DNA of 55,533 bases, taken from an uncultured Eubacteriales bacterium. Its GTDB lineage: Bacteria; Bacillota; Clostridia; Oscillospirales; Acutalibacteraceae. The translations under genes and the position numbers were made by a program. Positions 7,521 through 16,101 of this stretch are shown one piece after another; the stretch's first letter is position 1; each line of letters begins with the position of its first letter. The stretch is from positions 1 to 55,533 of the forward strand of contig CAKTDF010000015.1 of assembly GCA_934541115.1 (NCBI GenBank), read 5' to 3'. Below the pieces are notes generated by a model. That model saw only the letters and a program-made list of their open reading frames with translations. It did not search any database and was not told where the DNA came from.

Positions 7521-8729
7521 TTATTTAAGGTTATATTTTTCCATATAGTCATTGATTTTCTGAACCGGATCAAGGAAAACACTGACCGACTCATCATGGT
7601 TGAGTGTATCAATGATAAACGCACAATACTTTGACATATCAACCATGCCGTGCCACTCTCTGTTGAGCAGCTCGTCCGAGGAATAAACAAGGTTGGTTGT
7701 GAAAATCTTGTTGAAAAGACCCTCCTTGTATGCCTCGTCAAAGCGCTCCAGACCGGAGGTAAAAAGACCAAAGGTTGAAAAAACAAAAATTCTTTCCGCC
7801 TTGAGACCCTTGAGCTGGCGGCAAACGTCAAGCATACTGTCGCCGCTTGAGATCATATCGTCAACAACGATAACGTCCTTGCCTTCAACATTGTCTCCGA
7901 GGAACTCATGAGCAAGAATCGGGTTACGACCGTTGACAACTCTTGAATAATCGCGGCGCTTATAGAACATACCAAGCTCAATGCCGAGAACCTGTGAATA
8001 ATAAACACAGCGGCTCATTCCGCCCTCATCGGGAGAAATCATCATTGTTTTTTCGGGAATAAACTTGATGTTATTATCAACGCTCCTTGCAAGAGCCTTG
8101 ATCATCTGATATGTCGGAGAAACGCTCTCAAAGCTGATTCTGATCGCATTCTGAACACGCGGGTCGTGAGCGTCAAAAGTAATGATGTTGGAAACGCCCA
8201 TGTTTTCAAGCTCCTGAAGTGCGAGCGCACAGTCAAGCGATTCTCTTGCGGAGCGCTTGTGCTGTCTGCCCTCATAAAGCATCGGCATAATAACAGTTAT
8301 TCTCCTCGCCTTGCCTGCGCAGGCAGAGATAACTCTTTTGAGGTCGGCAAAATGATCGTCCGGGCTCATGGGTACCTCAAGAGGCTTTCCGTCGGCGTCC
8401 TTGAGATCATACATATGGTAGGTTTCATGATAATTGAAGCAATCTGCAATAATAAAAAGATCATATCCTCTGATGGTCTGGCAGACAACACCTTTGCCCT
8501 CGCCGGTTGAAAAACGCGGAAGCGAAACATCAATAAGATATGAATCCTTTTTATAACCGTTAAAATGAAGAGAATCCTCTTCTTCAATGCCCTGATAGTT
8601 CCTGTCCTTGCGGCAATCCACAATATAATCATTGACCTTCTGAGCAAAAGCCTCGCTGCCCTTCATCGCAATAATGCCCAAACGGCCCTGCGGAACACTC
8701 GGTGCGGAATCCTTATACAAAGCTGACAT
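7521..8729 (-). CDS. prs: Ribose-phosphate pyrophosphokinase
   Basis: 402 residues from ATG 8729; GGGGG nine bases upstream favours it over the in-frame ATG at 8756. It makes PRPP from ribose 5-phosphate and ATP for nucleotide, histidine and tryptophan synthesis. Visible motifs are 'FDAHDPRVQNAI' and the PRPP-binding loop 'VIVVDDMISSGDSM' near residue 285. It is longer than the classical ~315-residue enzyme, with extra sequence at the N-terminus and C-terminus ('GMVDMSKYCAFIIDTLNH'). This corresponds to the long prs type found in many Clostridia and Bacteroidota. Monocistronic by its flanking signals. Confidence 0.92.
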   Translation of the reverse strand: MSALYKDSAPSVPQGRLGIIAMKGSEAFAQKVNDYIVDCRKDRNYQGIEEEDSLHFNGYKKDSYLIDVSLPRFSTGEGKGVVCQTIRGYDLFIIADCFNYHETYHMYDLKDADGKPLEVPMSPDDHFADLKRVISACAGKARRITVIMPMLYEGRQHKRSARESLDCALALQELENMGVSNIITFDAHDPRVQNAIRISFESVSPTYQMIKALARSVDNNIKFIPEKTMMISPDEGGMSRCVYYSQVLGIELGMFYKRRDYSRVVNGRNPILAHEFLGDNVEGKDVIVVDDMISSGDSMLDVCRQLKGLKAERIFVFSTFGLFTSGLERFDEAYKEGLFNKIFTTNLVYSSDELLNREWHGMVDMSKYCAFIIDTLNHDESVSVFLDPVQKINDYMEKYNLK

Positions 8730-8998
8730 TTTGAATACCCCCATATAATCTCTCATTTTTGAAGAACGAAACTTTTTGCGTCGCTCGAATACATTATAAT
8801 TGTACTGTTTTGAGAGGAGAATAACAAGGGTAAAGGCGAAACTTGTCGGGAAAAATAAAATTATGTCATGGAATTTAATTTAGCACTATGCAACAAAAAT
8901 ATCAAAACAAAAACAAGCAATTCAACATATGTCACTTATCGCTGCCGACAGTCGGATCATTCCGCGCCCTGCCGGCAGCGATAAATCTTACATAGAAA

Positions 8999-10165
8999 TC
9001 AAATATAGCTCGATTCTGCGGTAATCACGGCATAGAAGTTTTCGTTCTGCTCATGAATACGTTCTTCTAGCATTTCCTTGACCTGCTTTTCAGAGTATCT
9101 GAAGCCGAACGGAACCACAACGTCAAAAATCAGGTTGGTGTGCGTCGGACCGTCAACAACGCGGAAATCATGAATATGCAGCGACGGGTCGATCCCGCGG
9201 CAGTCGGCGTCAACAAACTCACGCAGCTCATTGACCCTTTTGTTGTTGACAACGAGCGGGTCAAGGTGAATAACAAGCTGAATGCCAAACCGTTTTTGAA
9301 CCTCACGTTCAATCAGGTCAATTGTGTCATGCGCTTTAAGAATGTCCACCGTTGACGGCACCTCGGCATGAACCGACGCAAACGTTCTCGAAGCGCCGTA
9401 GGAGTGGATCATCAAATCATGAATACCGATAATATCATCATGATTGAGAATAAATTCAATCAGTTCGTCAACCAACTCCTTTGACGGCGGTTTTCCGAGA
9501 ATAATGCTTATTGTCTCTTTCAGTATTCCGAAACCCGAATACATGATGAACAGCGCAACAACTATGCCGAAAACTCCGTCCACCGGAAAAGAGGTGAACT
9601 GCGAGAGAATGAGAGACACGAGCGTTGCTGCGGTTGCAACGGTGTCGCTTATGCTGTCCGTTACAGCGGCAGTCATTGCCGGAGAATCGATTTTCTTTCC
9701 GATATAGCGGTTGAAAAAGGCAAGGAAAAGCTTTCCTCCGATTGAGATGAGCAACACAACGACCGCTGCCGCGGAAAAAACAGATTCCTCCGGCTCAAAA
9801 ATTCTGTTCACAGAGGTTTTGATAAGCTCAACACCCATAAGCTCAACAATGAACCCCATTATCAGCGCCGCAATATACTCGATTCTGCCGTGACCGAACG
9901 GGTGCTCTTTATCGGGTTTTGCGTTAGCCATTTTGAAGCCGACAAGCGTGACAACGCATGAGCCGGCGTCGGAAAGATTGTTGAGGGCATCACCCGTGAT
10001 TGCAATGCTGTGACTCACCGAACCGACAAGCAGCTTTGCGGCAGAAAGAATAATGTTGACAAATATCCCCACACCGCCGCCGAGAATGCCGTATTTTTCA
10101 CGCACAGCAGAGCTTTTTGTGTTTTCGCTGTCTTTTATAAAAAGGCTGACAAGCTTTTTGAACAT
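8999..10165 (-). CDS. Cation diffusion facilitator family transporter
   Basis: 388 residues from ATG 10165 (GGAGG eight bases upstream; ATG 10180 overlaps the ribosome binding site). Membrane domain with the metal-site motifs 'ALNNLSDAGS' and 'DSISDTVATAATL', and the family signature 'EHPFGHGRIEYIAALI'. A C-terminal cytoplasmic domain of about 100 residues ('GIHDLMIHSYG', 'VHAEVP') follows. It exports divalent metals (Zn, Fe, Mn or Co) by proton exchange; the specific metal cannot be read from sequence alone. A hairpin-prone repeat (ATCGCTGCCG/CGGCAGCGAT, 8938-8982) lies downstream but lacks a clear U-tract. Confidence 0.92.
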   Translation of the reverse strand: MFKKLVSLFIKDSENTKSSAVREKYGILGGGVGIFVNIILSAAKLLVGSVSHSIAITGDALNNLSDAGSCVVTLVGFKMANAKPDKEHPFGHGRIEYIAALIMGFIVELMGVELIKTSVNRIFEPEESVFSAAAVVVLLISIGGKLFLAFFNRYIGKKIDSPAMTAAVTDSISDTVATAATLVSLILSQFTSFPVDGVFGIVVALFIMYSGFGILKETISIILGKPPSKELVDELIEFILNHDDIIGIHDLMIHSYGASRTFASVHAEVPSTVDILKAHDTIDLIEREVQKRFGIQLVIHLDPLVVNNKRVNELREFVDADCRGIDPSLHIHDFRVVDGPTHTNLIFDVVVPFGFRYSEKQVKEMLEERIHEQNENFYAVITAESSYI

Positions 10166-10266
10166 AGCCAAAGCCTCCATTCAGGCTGATTTATTCAAAC
10201 CGAACGCTCCGGTTTTTCAGCCCGTCTTTGCGGTATTCCCCGCCCCAAAAAGGCAAAGGTTCAATA

Positions 10267-11199
10267 TCATTTTATAGATGAATCCCCAACAATGTGAACG
10301 TCAAGCTGGTCAAACGGAATGTTCACGCCGTTTTTGTCAAAGGCAAGCTTTACATTTTCCTGCATAGCGTAATAAATGTCCCAATAGTCCTCCGTTTTGC
10401 ACCAGAGCTTTGCAATCAGTTCAATTGAGCTCGAACATTGTGCATTGACAAAAACACCGGGAGCAGGCTCATGGAGAACCTGCGGCAAAGCCATTGCCGT
10501 TTCAAGAATAACCGCCTTTGCTTTAGCGATATCATCGCCGTAACCCACGGAAAAAGTGAGGTCAACGCGGCGCTTTTCTTCTGCGGAATAGTTGATTATT
10601 CTGTTTTTCGTGAGATCGGAATTTGGGATAATTATGCGTTTGTTGTCAATTGTGGTGATGATTGTGTTCATGAAGCGAATTTCGGCAACATTTCCCGCAA
10701 GACCGTTGACCTCAACATAGTCTCCGTTTTTGAAAGGACGGCTCATAAGAATTTGAACGCCGCTTGCAATCTGTGCAACGCTGTCCTGAAGACCGAGACC
10801 TATTGCAACACCAACGGCACCGAACGCAGCAAGTATGGACGTTATTTTGATAAACATTGAAAGCGCGGAAAGAATAAAAATCAACTTGATAACGGTTGAA
10901 ATTACTCTTGAAATAAAATTATAAATCGTTGCGTCAACATTTTTTGCTTTCATCGCCCTGACGGCAAGCTTTGAAACAAAGCGCGACAGCCATATTCCGA
11001 CAAGAACAAGCGCAGCCGCGATGATAAGCGTAGGCAGCTTTTCAAAAAACTTGCCCACTATATCCCATTGTTTCCAAAGGGTGCTGAAATTTCTGACTGC
11101 CTCCTCCGGTTTTACGAACTGCCCGCTTTCATCAAGCAGAGGATTTGTTGTTGAAGCTGCGGTTTCAATTTCCAGCTCCATAAGTTGAAGTACTTCCAT
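10267..11199 (-). CDS. Small-conductance mechanosensitive channel (MscS family)
   Basis: 310 residues from ATG 11199, which has a GGAGG ribosome binding site; the frame extends to 11307 but without a signal. Transmembrane segments lie at about 50-70, 90-110 and 120-150. The pore-lining helix and beta domain are the hallmark 'AFGAVGVAIGLGLQDSVAQI' followed by 'RPFKNGDYVEVNG'. It opens under membrane tension to release solutes during hypo-osmotic shock. Monocistronic; about 100 bases separate it from the transporter gene downstream. Confidence 0.93.
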   Translation of the reverse strand: MEVLQLMELEIETAASTTNPLLDESGQFVKPEEAVRNFSTLWKQWDIVGKFFEKLPTLIIAAALVLVGIWLSRFVSKLAVRAMKAKNVDATIYNFISRVISTVIKLIFILSALSMFIKITSILAAFGAVGVAIGLGLQDSVAQIASGVQILMSRPFKNGDYVEVNGLAGNVAEIRFMNTIITTIDNKRIIIPNSDLTKNRIINYSAEEKRRVDLTFSVGYGDDIAKAKAVILETAMALPQVLHEPAPGVFVNAQCSSSIELIAKLWCKTEDYWDIYYAMQENVKLAFDKNGVNIPFDQLDVHIVGDSSIK

Positions 11200-11348
11200 A
11201 ACGACCTCCGTTTTACTTTTCTCAATATGTTTCAAGGCACAATGCCAAATATAACCGATGGATTTAACGGTATTTTTTAATACTATCATAATAAAGGCAA
11301 AAATCAATAATCAAACAGAAATATATATACGGTTAGCCTTTGCTTTTC

Positions 11349-11377
11349 TTGACAACACTTTAGCAGAGTACTATAAT
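11349..11377 (+). promoter_or_regulatory. Consensus vegetative promoter of the LOR/SDH-YfcC operon
   Basis: TTGACA (11349-11354), a 17-base spacer, then TATAAT (11372-11377) is a perfect sigma-A consensus facing the gene at 11588. Transcription would start near 11385 and leave a leader of about 200 bases. Such a strong core promoter suggests control by a repressor or in the leader. Confidence 0.85.
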
Positions 11378-11384
11378 AACAAGT

Positions 11385-11587
11385 GCAAATGAGCTGCTAC
11401 ATTCAGTGCGTGCCAAGGGGCAGAGCCAAAAGAGGTTTTGTTCTTTCGGTGTCAAACTCAATGTGTGAAAAGCGGGTCACTAAGGCGCAAAGCAGCTTTA
11501 AAGAGCGGGCTTTGCTCCTTTCAGCCAAATCGGAGCATTGCTCAGATTTGAAATAAAGAAGTCAAAACTATTCAAGCAGGTGAAATT
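11385..11587 (+). other. Long 5' leader of the LOR/SDH-YfcC operon
   Basis: About 200 transcribed bases with no ORF. The stretch 11485-11550 can fold (GAGCGGGCTTTGCTC and GGAGCATTGCTC segments). It does not match any riboswitch class that I can recognise by eye, and there is no clear attenuator U-tract. It holds nothing else I can identify. Confidence 0.35.
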
Positions 11588-12673
11588 ATGTTCAAAATGC
11601 CGCAGTACACAGCGCCGGACTTTTCAAAGGAACCGTTTTCTTCTTTTCCGGACGTAACAACAGAAAAAGCCGGAGACGGCTATATTCCCGAAAACTTTTA
11701 TGCAACGACCATTTTTCCCGAGTACTTTAAAATCGGCGGAGAATGGAAAATGCTCACAAAGAGCCGTATGGACTGTTCCGTTGTTATCCGCGACGGTCAA
11801 CCGTACGCTGTTGAGATGAGGAACATCAAAGACGGTGACGAAGTTGTAGTCGGTCGTACCGACGACGGAACAAACGGTGTTTTTGTTCACTGCGACGGTT
11901 TTCGCGAGGAAGACGAAGTTTCAGAAAACAGCCAGAGCTTTGCTTTTCGCCAGGGTCAGTCGAGAGAGACATCATATTCAAAGGACTATGACAGACTCTA
12001 CGAAATTCTTCGCCATGACAGAGATCACGGAAAGATCGTTTGGGTTCTCGGTCCCGCGTGCGCGTTTGACAAGGACTCGCGCAAGGCTATGGCGGATCTT
12101 ATTGACAACGGCTACTGTCACGCGCTTTTTGCCGGCAACGCCCTTGCCACACATGATATGGAAGCCGACCGCTTTCATACCGCTCTCGGTCAGGACATCT
12201 ATTCAAAAGAGGTCACCTTCAACGGGCATTATAATCACCTGCACCTCATCAACCTTGTCAGAAAAGCAGGCGGCGTAAAGCAGTACGTTGAAAAGAACAA
12301 CGTAAAAACCGGCATAATGAGTGCGCTCGTCAGGAATAACGTTCCCTTTGTTCTTGCCGGTTCAATTCGCGACGACGGTCCCCTGCCCGACGTTATAGGC
12401 AATGTATATGAAGCACAGGACGCAATGCGCGCTCACACCAAGGAGGCAACAACCGTAATTGCCCTCGCAACTCAGCTGCACACAATCGCAGCGGGCAACA
12501 TGACGCCCTCATATCAGGTTGTTGACGGCATTGTTCGTCCCGTATACTTCTACGTTGTTGATGTTTCCGAGTTTGCGGTCAACAAGCTCAAAGACAGGGG
12601 CAGCCTCAGCGTCACGGGCGTTGTGACAAACGTTCAGGATTTTGTTGTCAACATCAGTAAAAATCTTGTTTGA
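11588..12673 (+). CDS. LOR/SDH-domain protein, probable NAD-dependent ornithine cyclodeaminase
   Basis: 361 residues. An N-terminal domain of about 130 residues precedes a Rossmann-like LOR/SDH domain: 'GKIVWVLGPACAFDK', 'ALFAGNALATHDMEA', 'GHYNHLHLINLVRKAGG', 'VPFVLAGSIRDDGPLPDV' and 'ATQLHTIAAGNMTPS'. These blocks match the C-terminal domain of cyanobacterial ArgZ/AgrE and the archaeal ornithine cyclodeaminases of the TIGR00300 group, which turn ornithine into proline and ammonia. The arginine-dihydrolase (guanidine-modifying) domain of ArgZ is absent. The start has AGGTG upstream. It is followed 14 bases later by a YfcC transporter, so the pair probably imports and catabolises a basic amino acid. 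Activity is inferred from the family. Confidence 0.8.
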   Translation: MFKMPQYTAPDFSKEPFSSFPDVTTEKAGDGYIPENFYATTIFPEYFKIGGEWKMLTKSRMDCSVVIRDGQPYAVEMRNIKDGDEVVVGRTDDGTNGVFVHCDGFREEDEVSENSQSFAFRQGQSRETSYSKDYDRLYEILRHDRDHGKIVWVLGPACAFDKDSRKAMADLIDNGYCHALFAGNALATHDMEADRFHTALGQDIYSKEVTFNGHYNHLHLINLVRKAGGVKQYVEKNNVKTGIMSALVRNNVPFVLAGSIRDDGPLPDVIGNVYEAQDAMRAHTKEATTVIALATQLHTIAAGNMTPSYQVVDGIVRPVYFYVVDVSEFAVNKLKDRGSLSVTGVVTNVQDFVVNISKNLV

Positions 12674-12687
12674 CAGGTGATTTTAAA

Positions 12688-14331
12688 ATGAGTGAAAAAA
12701 TCAAGGAAGTCAAAGCTCAACAAGAGGAAAGCGGACTTCATCTCAACAAAAAATCAATCATAATGATCTGCGTTCTTCTCACGGTCATACTTGCTTTTGC
12801 AGGGGTACTGACGCAGGTTATGCCGAGGGGGGAATATTACTCCTACCCGGAGCATACATACAGGCTTTCAGACGGCAGCTTTGTTACGCTTGAAAGCACA
12901 GAGCAATATACTGTTGGCAAAACAAAAACCCTCTCCGAAAGCGAATATCTGAAGTTGCTTTCTTCCGCAGGGCATGAAATAAAGGCAGTTGCAAATTTTG
13001 ACGGAATCGACATACAGAGCGCCGAGGACGTAAGCGGAATGATAATTGACGGAACATATCACAAAATTGATTACCGTCTGCCCATATGGAAAATTCCCGC
13101 GTCGCTTGTTCTTGTCTTCGGTTCCGAGAACGTCACAACCGGTCTTGCAATCATTCTTTTCATTGTGCTCATCGGCGGAACATTCCTCATACTTGACGAA
13201 AGAGGAATCCTCAAATACATTATGGCAGTTATAATAAGCAAATTTGAAAAGAAAAAGTATCGCCTTTTGTGCGTTATGATTTTTGTTTGTATGCTTTTGA
13301 GTTCAACGGCAGGCATACTTGAGGAGTCTGTTACACTTGTTCCCATAGCGGTTGCAATTTCGCTTGCGCTCGGCTGGGACTCGCTTGTCGGTCTTTCAAT
13401 CAGTCTCGTTTCAATCGCATTCGGTTTCACCGCTGCAACATTCAATCCGTTCAATGTTGTAACGGTCCAAAAGCTTGCGGGAATACCCGTTTTCTCCGGT
13501 TTGTGGCTGCGAATCGTTATGTTTGTTCTTGTCTACGCCGTTCTGACGGCATTCGTTGTGCTTTATGCAAAAAAAATCGAAAAGAATCCACAAAAAAGCA
13601 TCTGCTATGAAACAGACAAGGCTCTGCGGGAAAAATACCGCCTTGAAGACAGCGAAGCCATACTTGCGGACAGGCAGACAGGAAAAGCAACAAAGGCTTT
13701 TGTTCTCTGCGTCAGCGCTGTTATCGTTTGTATTATTCTTGACTTTGCATTCGGACTTTCCGGCATGCTCTCAATGCCGGGCATGGCGGTGCTCTTCACC
13801 GCAGGCGGACTGCTCGCAGGCTACCTTTCCGGCTTGCGCGGAAAAAAACTTGCCGGAGGTTTCGTTCGGGGAATCAAAACCATTGCTCCGGCAATTCCGC
13901 TGATTTTCTTTATTCTTGCAATCACATACATTCTCGATGAGGGCATGATCGTGCACACAATACTCAACTATGTCTATTCACTCATCAAAGGTATGTCGCC
14001 GTATTCGGCAATTCTTCTGCTTTTTGCTTTCATCGTTGTTCTTGAGTTTTTCATCGGTTCGGGCACGGCAAAGGCATTCCTCATTATGCCGATCGTTGCT
14101 CCGCTTGCACAGCTTGTAGGCATATCCGGCAACAGCGTTGTTCTGACATTCTGCATGGGAGACGGTTTCACAAATCTGCTCTACCCCACAAGCGGAATCA
14201 TGATCATTGCAATCGGATTGGTGAATGTATCATACGGAAAATGGCTCAAATTCACGTGGAAGCTGTTTCTTGCGGAGGCGCTGCTCGCTGTTGCAATTAT
14301 GCATTTTTCAATATTTATCGGATATGCATAA
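12688..14331 (+). CDS. YfcC-family amino acid transporter
   Basis: 547 residues from ATG 12688 (AGGTGA upstream). The first transmembrane segment is 'MICVLLTVILAFAGVLTQV', followed by an extracytoplasmic loop of about 90 residues and roughly a dozen membrane segments. The signature 'AFGFTAATFNPFNVVTVQKL' is typical of YfcC, which belongs to the ion-transporter superfamily with AbgT/DcuC-like members and is usually annotated as a basic amino acid antiporter. Co-transcription with the ornithine cyclodeaminase-like gene supports arginine or ornithine as substrate. Confidence 0.88.
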   Translation: MSEKIKEVKAQQEESGLHLNKKSIIMICVLLTVILAFAGVLTQVMPRGEYYSYPEHTYRLSDGSFVTLESTEQYTVGKTKTLSESEYLKLLSSAGHEIKAVANFDGIDIQSAEDVSGMIIDGTYHKIDYRLPIWKIPASLVLVFGSENVTTGLAIILFIVLIGGTFLILDERGILKYIMAVIISKFEKKKYRLLCVMIFVCMLLSSTAGILEESVTLVPIAVAISLALGWDSLVGLSISLVSIAFGFTAATFNPFNVVTVQKLAGIPVFSGLWLRIVMFVLVYAVLTAFVVLYAKKIEKNPQKSICYETDKALREKYRLEDSEAILADRQTGKATKAFVLCVSAVIVCIILDFAFGLSGMLSMPGMAVLFTAGGLLAGYLSGLRGKKLAGGFVRGIKTIAPAIPLIFFILAITYILDEGMIVHTILNYVYSLIKGMSPYSAILLLFAFIVVLEFFIGSGTAKAFLIMPIVAPLAQLVGISGNSVVLTFCMGDGFTNLLYPTSGIMIIAIGLVNVSYGKWLKFTWKLFLAEALLAVAIMHFSIFIGYA

Positions 14332-14364
14332 AAGTCAAATTCACACCATGATAGCCTAAAAAAA

Positions 14365-14440
14365 GCAGAGCATATTCGGAAATCATCCGTCAAAACGGTA
14401 GTGACAAACAACCGCGAACGGAATTTTGAATATGCTCTGC
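14365..14440. terminator. Long-loop terminator between convergent genes
   Basis: GCAGAGCATATTC (14365-14377) pairs with GAATATGCTCTGC (14428-14440). The intervening 50 bases hold a smaller CCGT...ACGG hairpin. On the plus strand TTGTTTTAT follows. It separates the YfcC gene from the convergent secreted protein gene. Confidence 0.55.
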
Positions 14441-14490
14441 CTTGTTTTATCCTTTTATTCTCAAAGACTCGTGATATTGAGAGCCTATGC

Positions 14491-15213
14491 TCACAAGCTC
14501 ATCAAAAGATGTGCAAGCAGTTTGACGAGCAGAAAAAGCATTTCCATAAACAGCTCGCTCTGAGTTTTTTCTGCCGTCGGCTCCGTTGTCGGCTTAGCTG
14601 CGGCTCTTGCCTCCAGCGTGATATCTCCCGTGATGTTTTTAACGGTGTATGTACCGTCGCCGTTATCAATAATGTCTCCGCCCGAAACAGTGGGAGCGGC
14701 TTCAAAAATGAAGTCTTCGTCCGCAGCTATAACGAATTCGCCGTTCTTTTCGATCCAAAGCCCGCCGCTTTCCTCGGTAAGACCTGTTGCAGCTGCACCG
14801 ATGATGTCAAGTGTAACCTTTTTATACTCAATGACGGTTCCGCCATAGTTATCATCAACACCTCCGCCGAAAAGCAGAACTTTTCCGCCAAAAACGGTAT
14901 TAACGCTTCCGCCGAAGTTTTTAACCGTGCCGTTAAAAAGGTTTCTGATCGTTCCGCCGTGGTTTTCAATCACGCTGTCCGCTCTGTGGAAAGCAACGGT
15001 GCCGTAATTCTTTTCAATCACGCCGTAGTTCGTGCCGACCGAGCCTCTGTTTTCAATTATCGTTCCTCTGTTGAACTCAACGCCGTCGCCCTCTTTTACA
15101 AGGCCAATCGTTGTTCCGTCGGGATTTTCGCCGATAATAGCCGCAGACGAGGCAAAAGAGAACACGCCTGCAAGCATGAGGAGCACAAGGAAAACCGAAA
15201 TTGCTTTTTTCAT
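14491..15213 (-). CDS. Secreted repeat protein, probable beta-helix
   Basis: 240 residues from ATG 15213 with a strong GGAGG site. The signal peptide is 'KKAISVFLVLLMLAGVFSFA'. Residues about 30-130 are short Gly/Asn-rich repeats ('TIIENRGSVGTNYGVIEKN', 'GTVKNFGGSVNTVFGG') of roughly 8-10 residues, which fits a right-handed beta-helix or solenoid. A region 'IIDNGDGTYTVKNITGDITL' follows, then a Thr/Pro/Glu linker and a hydrophobic C-terminus ('LFLLVKLLAHLLM') that could insert in the membrane. I recognise no family. The TetR regulator lies 47 bases upstream in the same direction and may control it. Confidence 0.75.
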   Translation of the reverse strand: MKKAISVFLVLLMLAGVFSFASSAAIIGENPDGTTIGLVKEGDGVEFNRGTIIENRGSVGTNYGVIEKNYGTVAFHRADSVIENHGGTIRNLFNGTVKNFGGSVNTVFGGKVLLFGGGVDDNYGGTVIEYKKVTLDIIGAAATGLTEESGGLWIEKNGEFVIAADEDFIFEAAPTVSGGDIIDNGDGTYTVKNITGDITLEARAAAKPTTEPTAEKTQSELFMEMLFLLVKLLAHLLMSL

Positions 15214-15260
15214 GGTAAAACCTCCGTCTTTTAATTGATTTATCAAAAGCCGCAAAGCGG

Positions 15261-15953
15261 TCATTTTGAAAGCGAAAAATCAAACTTCATTTCAAGGAAC
15301 GCAAAAAGCTTTTGAAGAACACTGTCGGCAACTTTTTCAATATTGCCCTTTGTCACAAAGTCGATCGCGGCCTTCCGTTCCTCCGGAGGAACACCGTAGG
15401 CGCAAAGACTCATTTCAAGAAAATGCGAAAGCTTTTTGTCAAGCGTAAAATATTTATCGCACGGGCGCATCATATAGCCGCGCATTATTCCGGCAGTTCC
15501 GATTTCAAGCTCATAAAAATCACTTTCGGAAAATGTGGAAAGATAGGAAGAAAAAAGCTCAAAAAGCTTTGTTGACGTCTGCTGATATATGTACTCAACC
15601 ATTGACGGTGTGTTATAGGCGACGGTATATATCTGTCTCAGATTTTCATTCTGTTCAATAATCGCCATCTGAACTGCCGTCTCGGCTGCATAGACGAGAT
15701 ATGGTTTATCTTTTTCGGCAACGCTGCTCGCTTGCGAAAACTGTTCCTCAAACATAAATCGAACAAGTTCAAAAAGAACACCGCTTTTTGTTCTGAAAAT
15801 ATTCTGAAACGTTCCGCAGGAAACATCTGCCGATATGAGAATGTCGTTCATTGTGGTTTCTTTATACCCCTGCTCAATAAAAAGCTTTACACAAGCAGAA
15901 AGAATCCTTCTTTTTGCCTCGCGGCTGTCATATCTTCTTGCTATTTTCCTCAC
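15261..15953 (-). CDS. TetR-family transcriptional regulator
   Basis: 230 residues from GTG 15953. The N-terminal HTH is typical: 'AKRRILSACVKLFIEQGYKE' then 'TTMNDILISADVSCGTFQNI'. The C-terminal ligand domain has no recognisable specificity. A palindrome at 15974-15991 directly upstream of the start is an obvious autoregulatory operator. The downstream gene encodes the secreted repeat protein at 14491-15213, so the two are probably one transcription unit. Confidence 0.9.
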   Translation of the reverse strand: MRKIARRYDSREAKRRILSACVKLFIEQGYKETTMNDILISADVSCGTFQNIFRTKSGVLFELVRFMFEEQFSQASSVAEKDKPYLVYAAETAVQMAIIEQNENLRQIYTVAYNTPSMVEYIYQQTSTKLFELFSSYLSTFSESDFYELEIGTAGIMRGYMMRPCDKYFTLDKKLSHFLEMSLCAYGVPPEERKAAIDFVTKGNIEKVADSVLQKLFAFLEMKFDFSLSK

Positions 15954-15973
15954 GCTTTCAAGAATTAGATCAA

Positions 15974-15991
15974 ATTGGTGTACATACCAAT
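15974..15991. promoter_or_regulatory. Probable TetR operator
   Basis: ATTGGT-GTACAT-ACCAAT: 6-bp arms around a 6-base centre that is itself almost symmetric, 20 bases upstream of the TetR gene start. Size and symmetry fit a TetR-family dimer site. Confidence 0.65.
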
Positions 15992-16044
15992 CTTAGCATG
16001 TATTCACCCGCATTTCAACAGCCAATCAGAAAAAATTAAAAAAA

Positions 16045-16078
16045 TCAAGGCTGCTTTGAACTTTCAAAACAGCCTTGA
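16045..16078 (-). terminator. Terminator of the secreted propeller-like gene
   Basis: TCAAGGCTG / CAGCCTTGA stem, followed on the minus strand by ATTTTTTTAATTTTT. It lies just after the stop at 16102. Confidence 0.85.
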
Positions 16079-16101
16079 CTACTATATTCTGTTTTCTCAG
16101 G

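Noticed and set aside
8938..8982. Hairpin ATCGCTGCCG/CGGCAGCGAT as a terminator for the cation transporter
   Set aside because: The stem is good but the loop is long and the minus-strand sequence after it is not T-rich, so it was not listed as a terminator.
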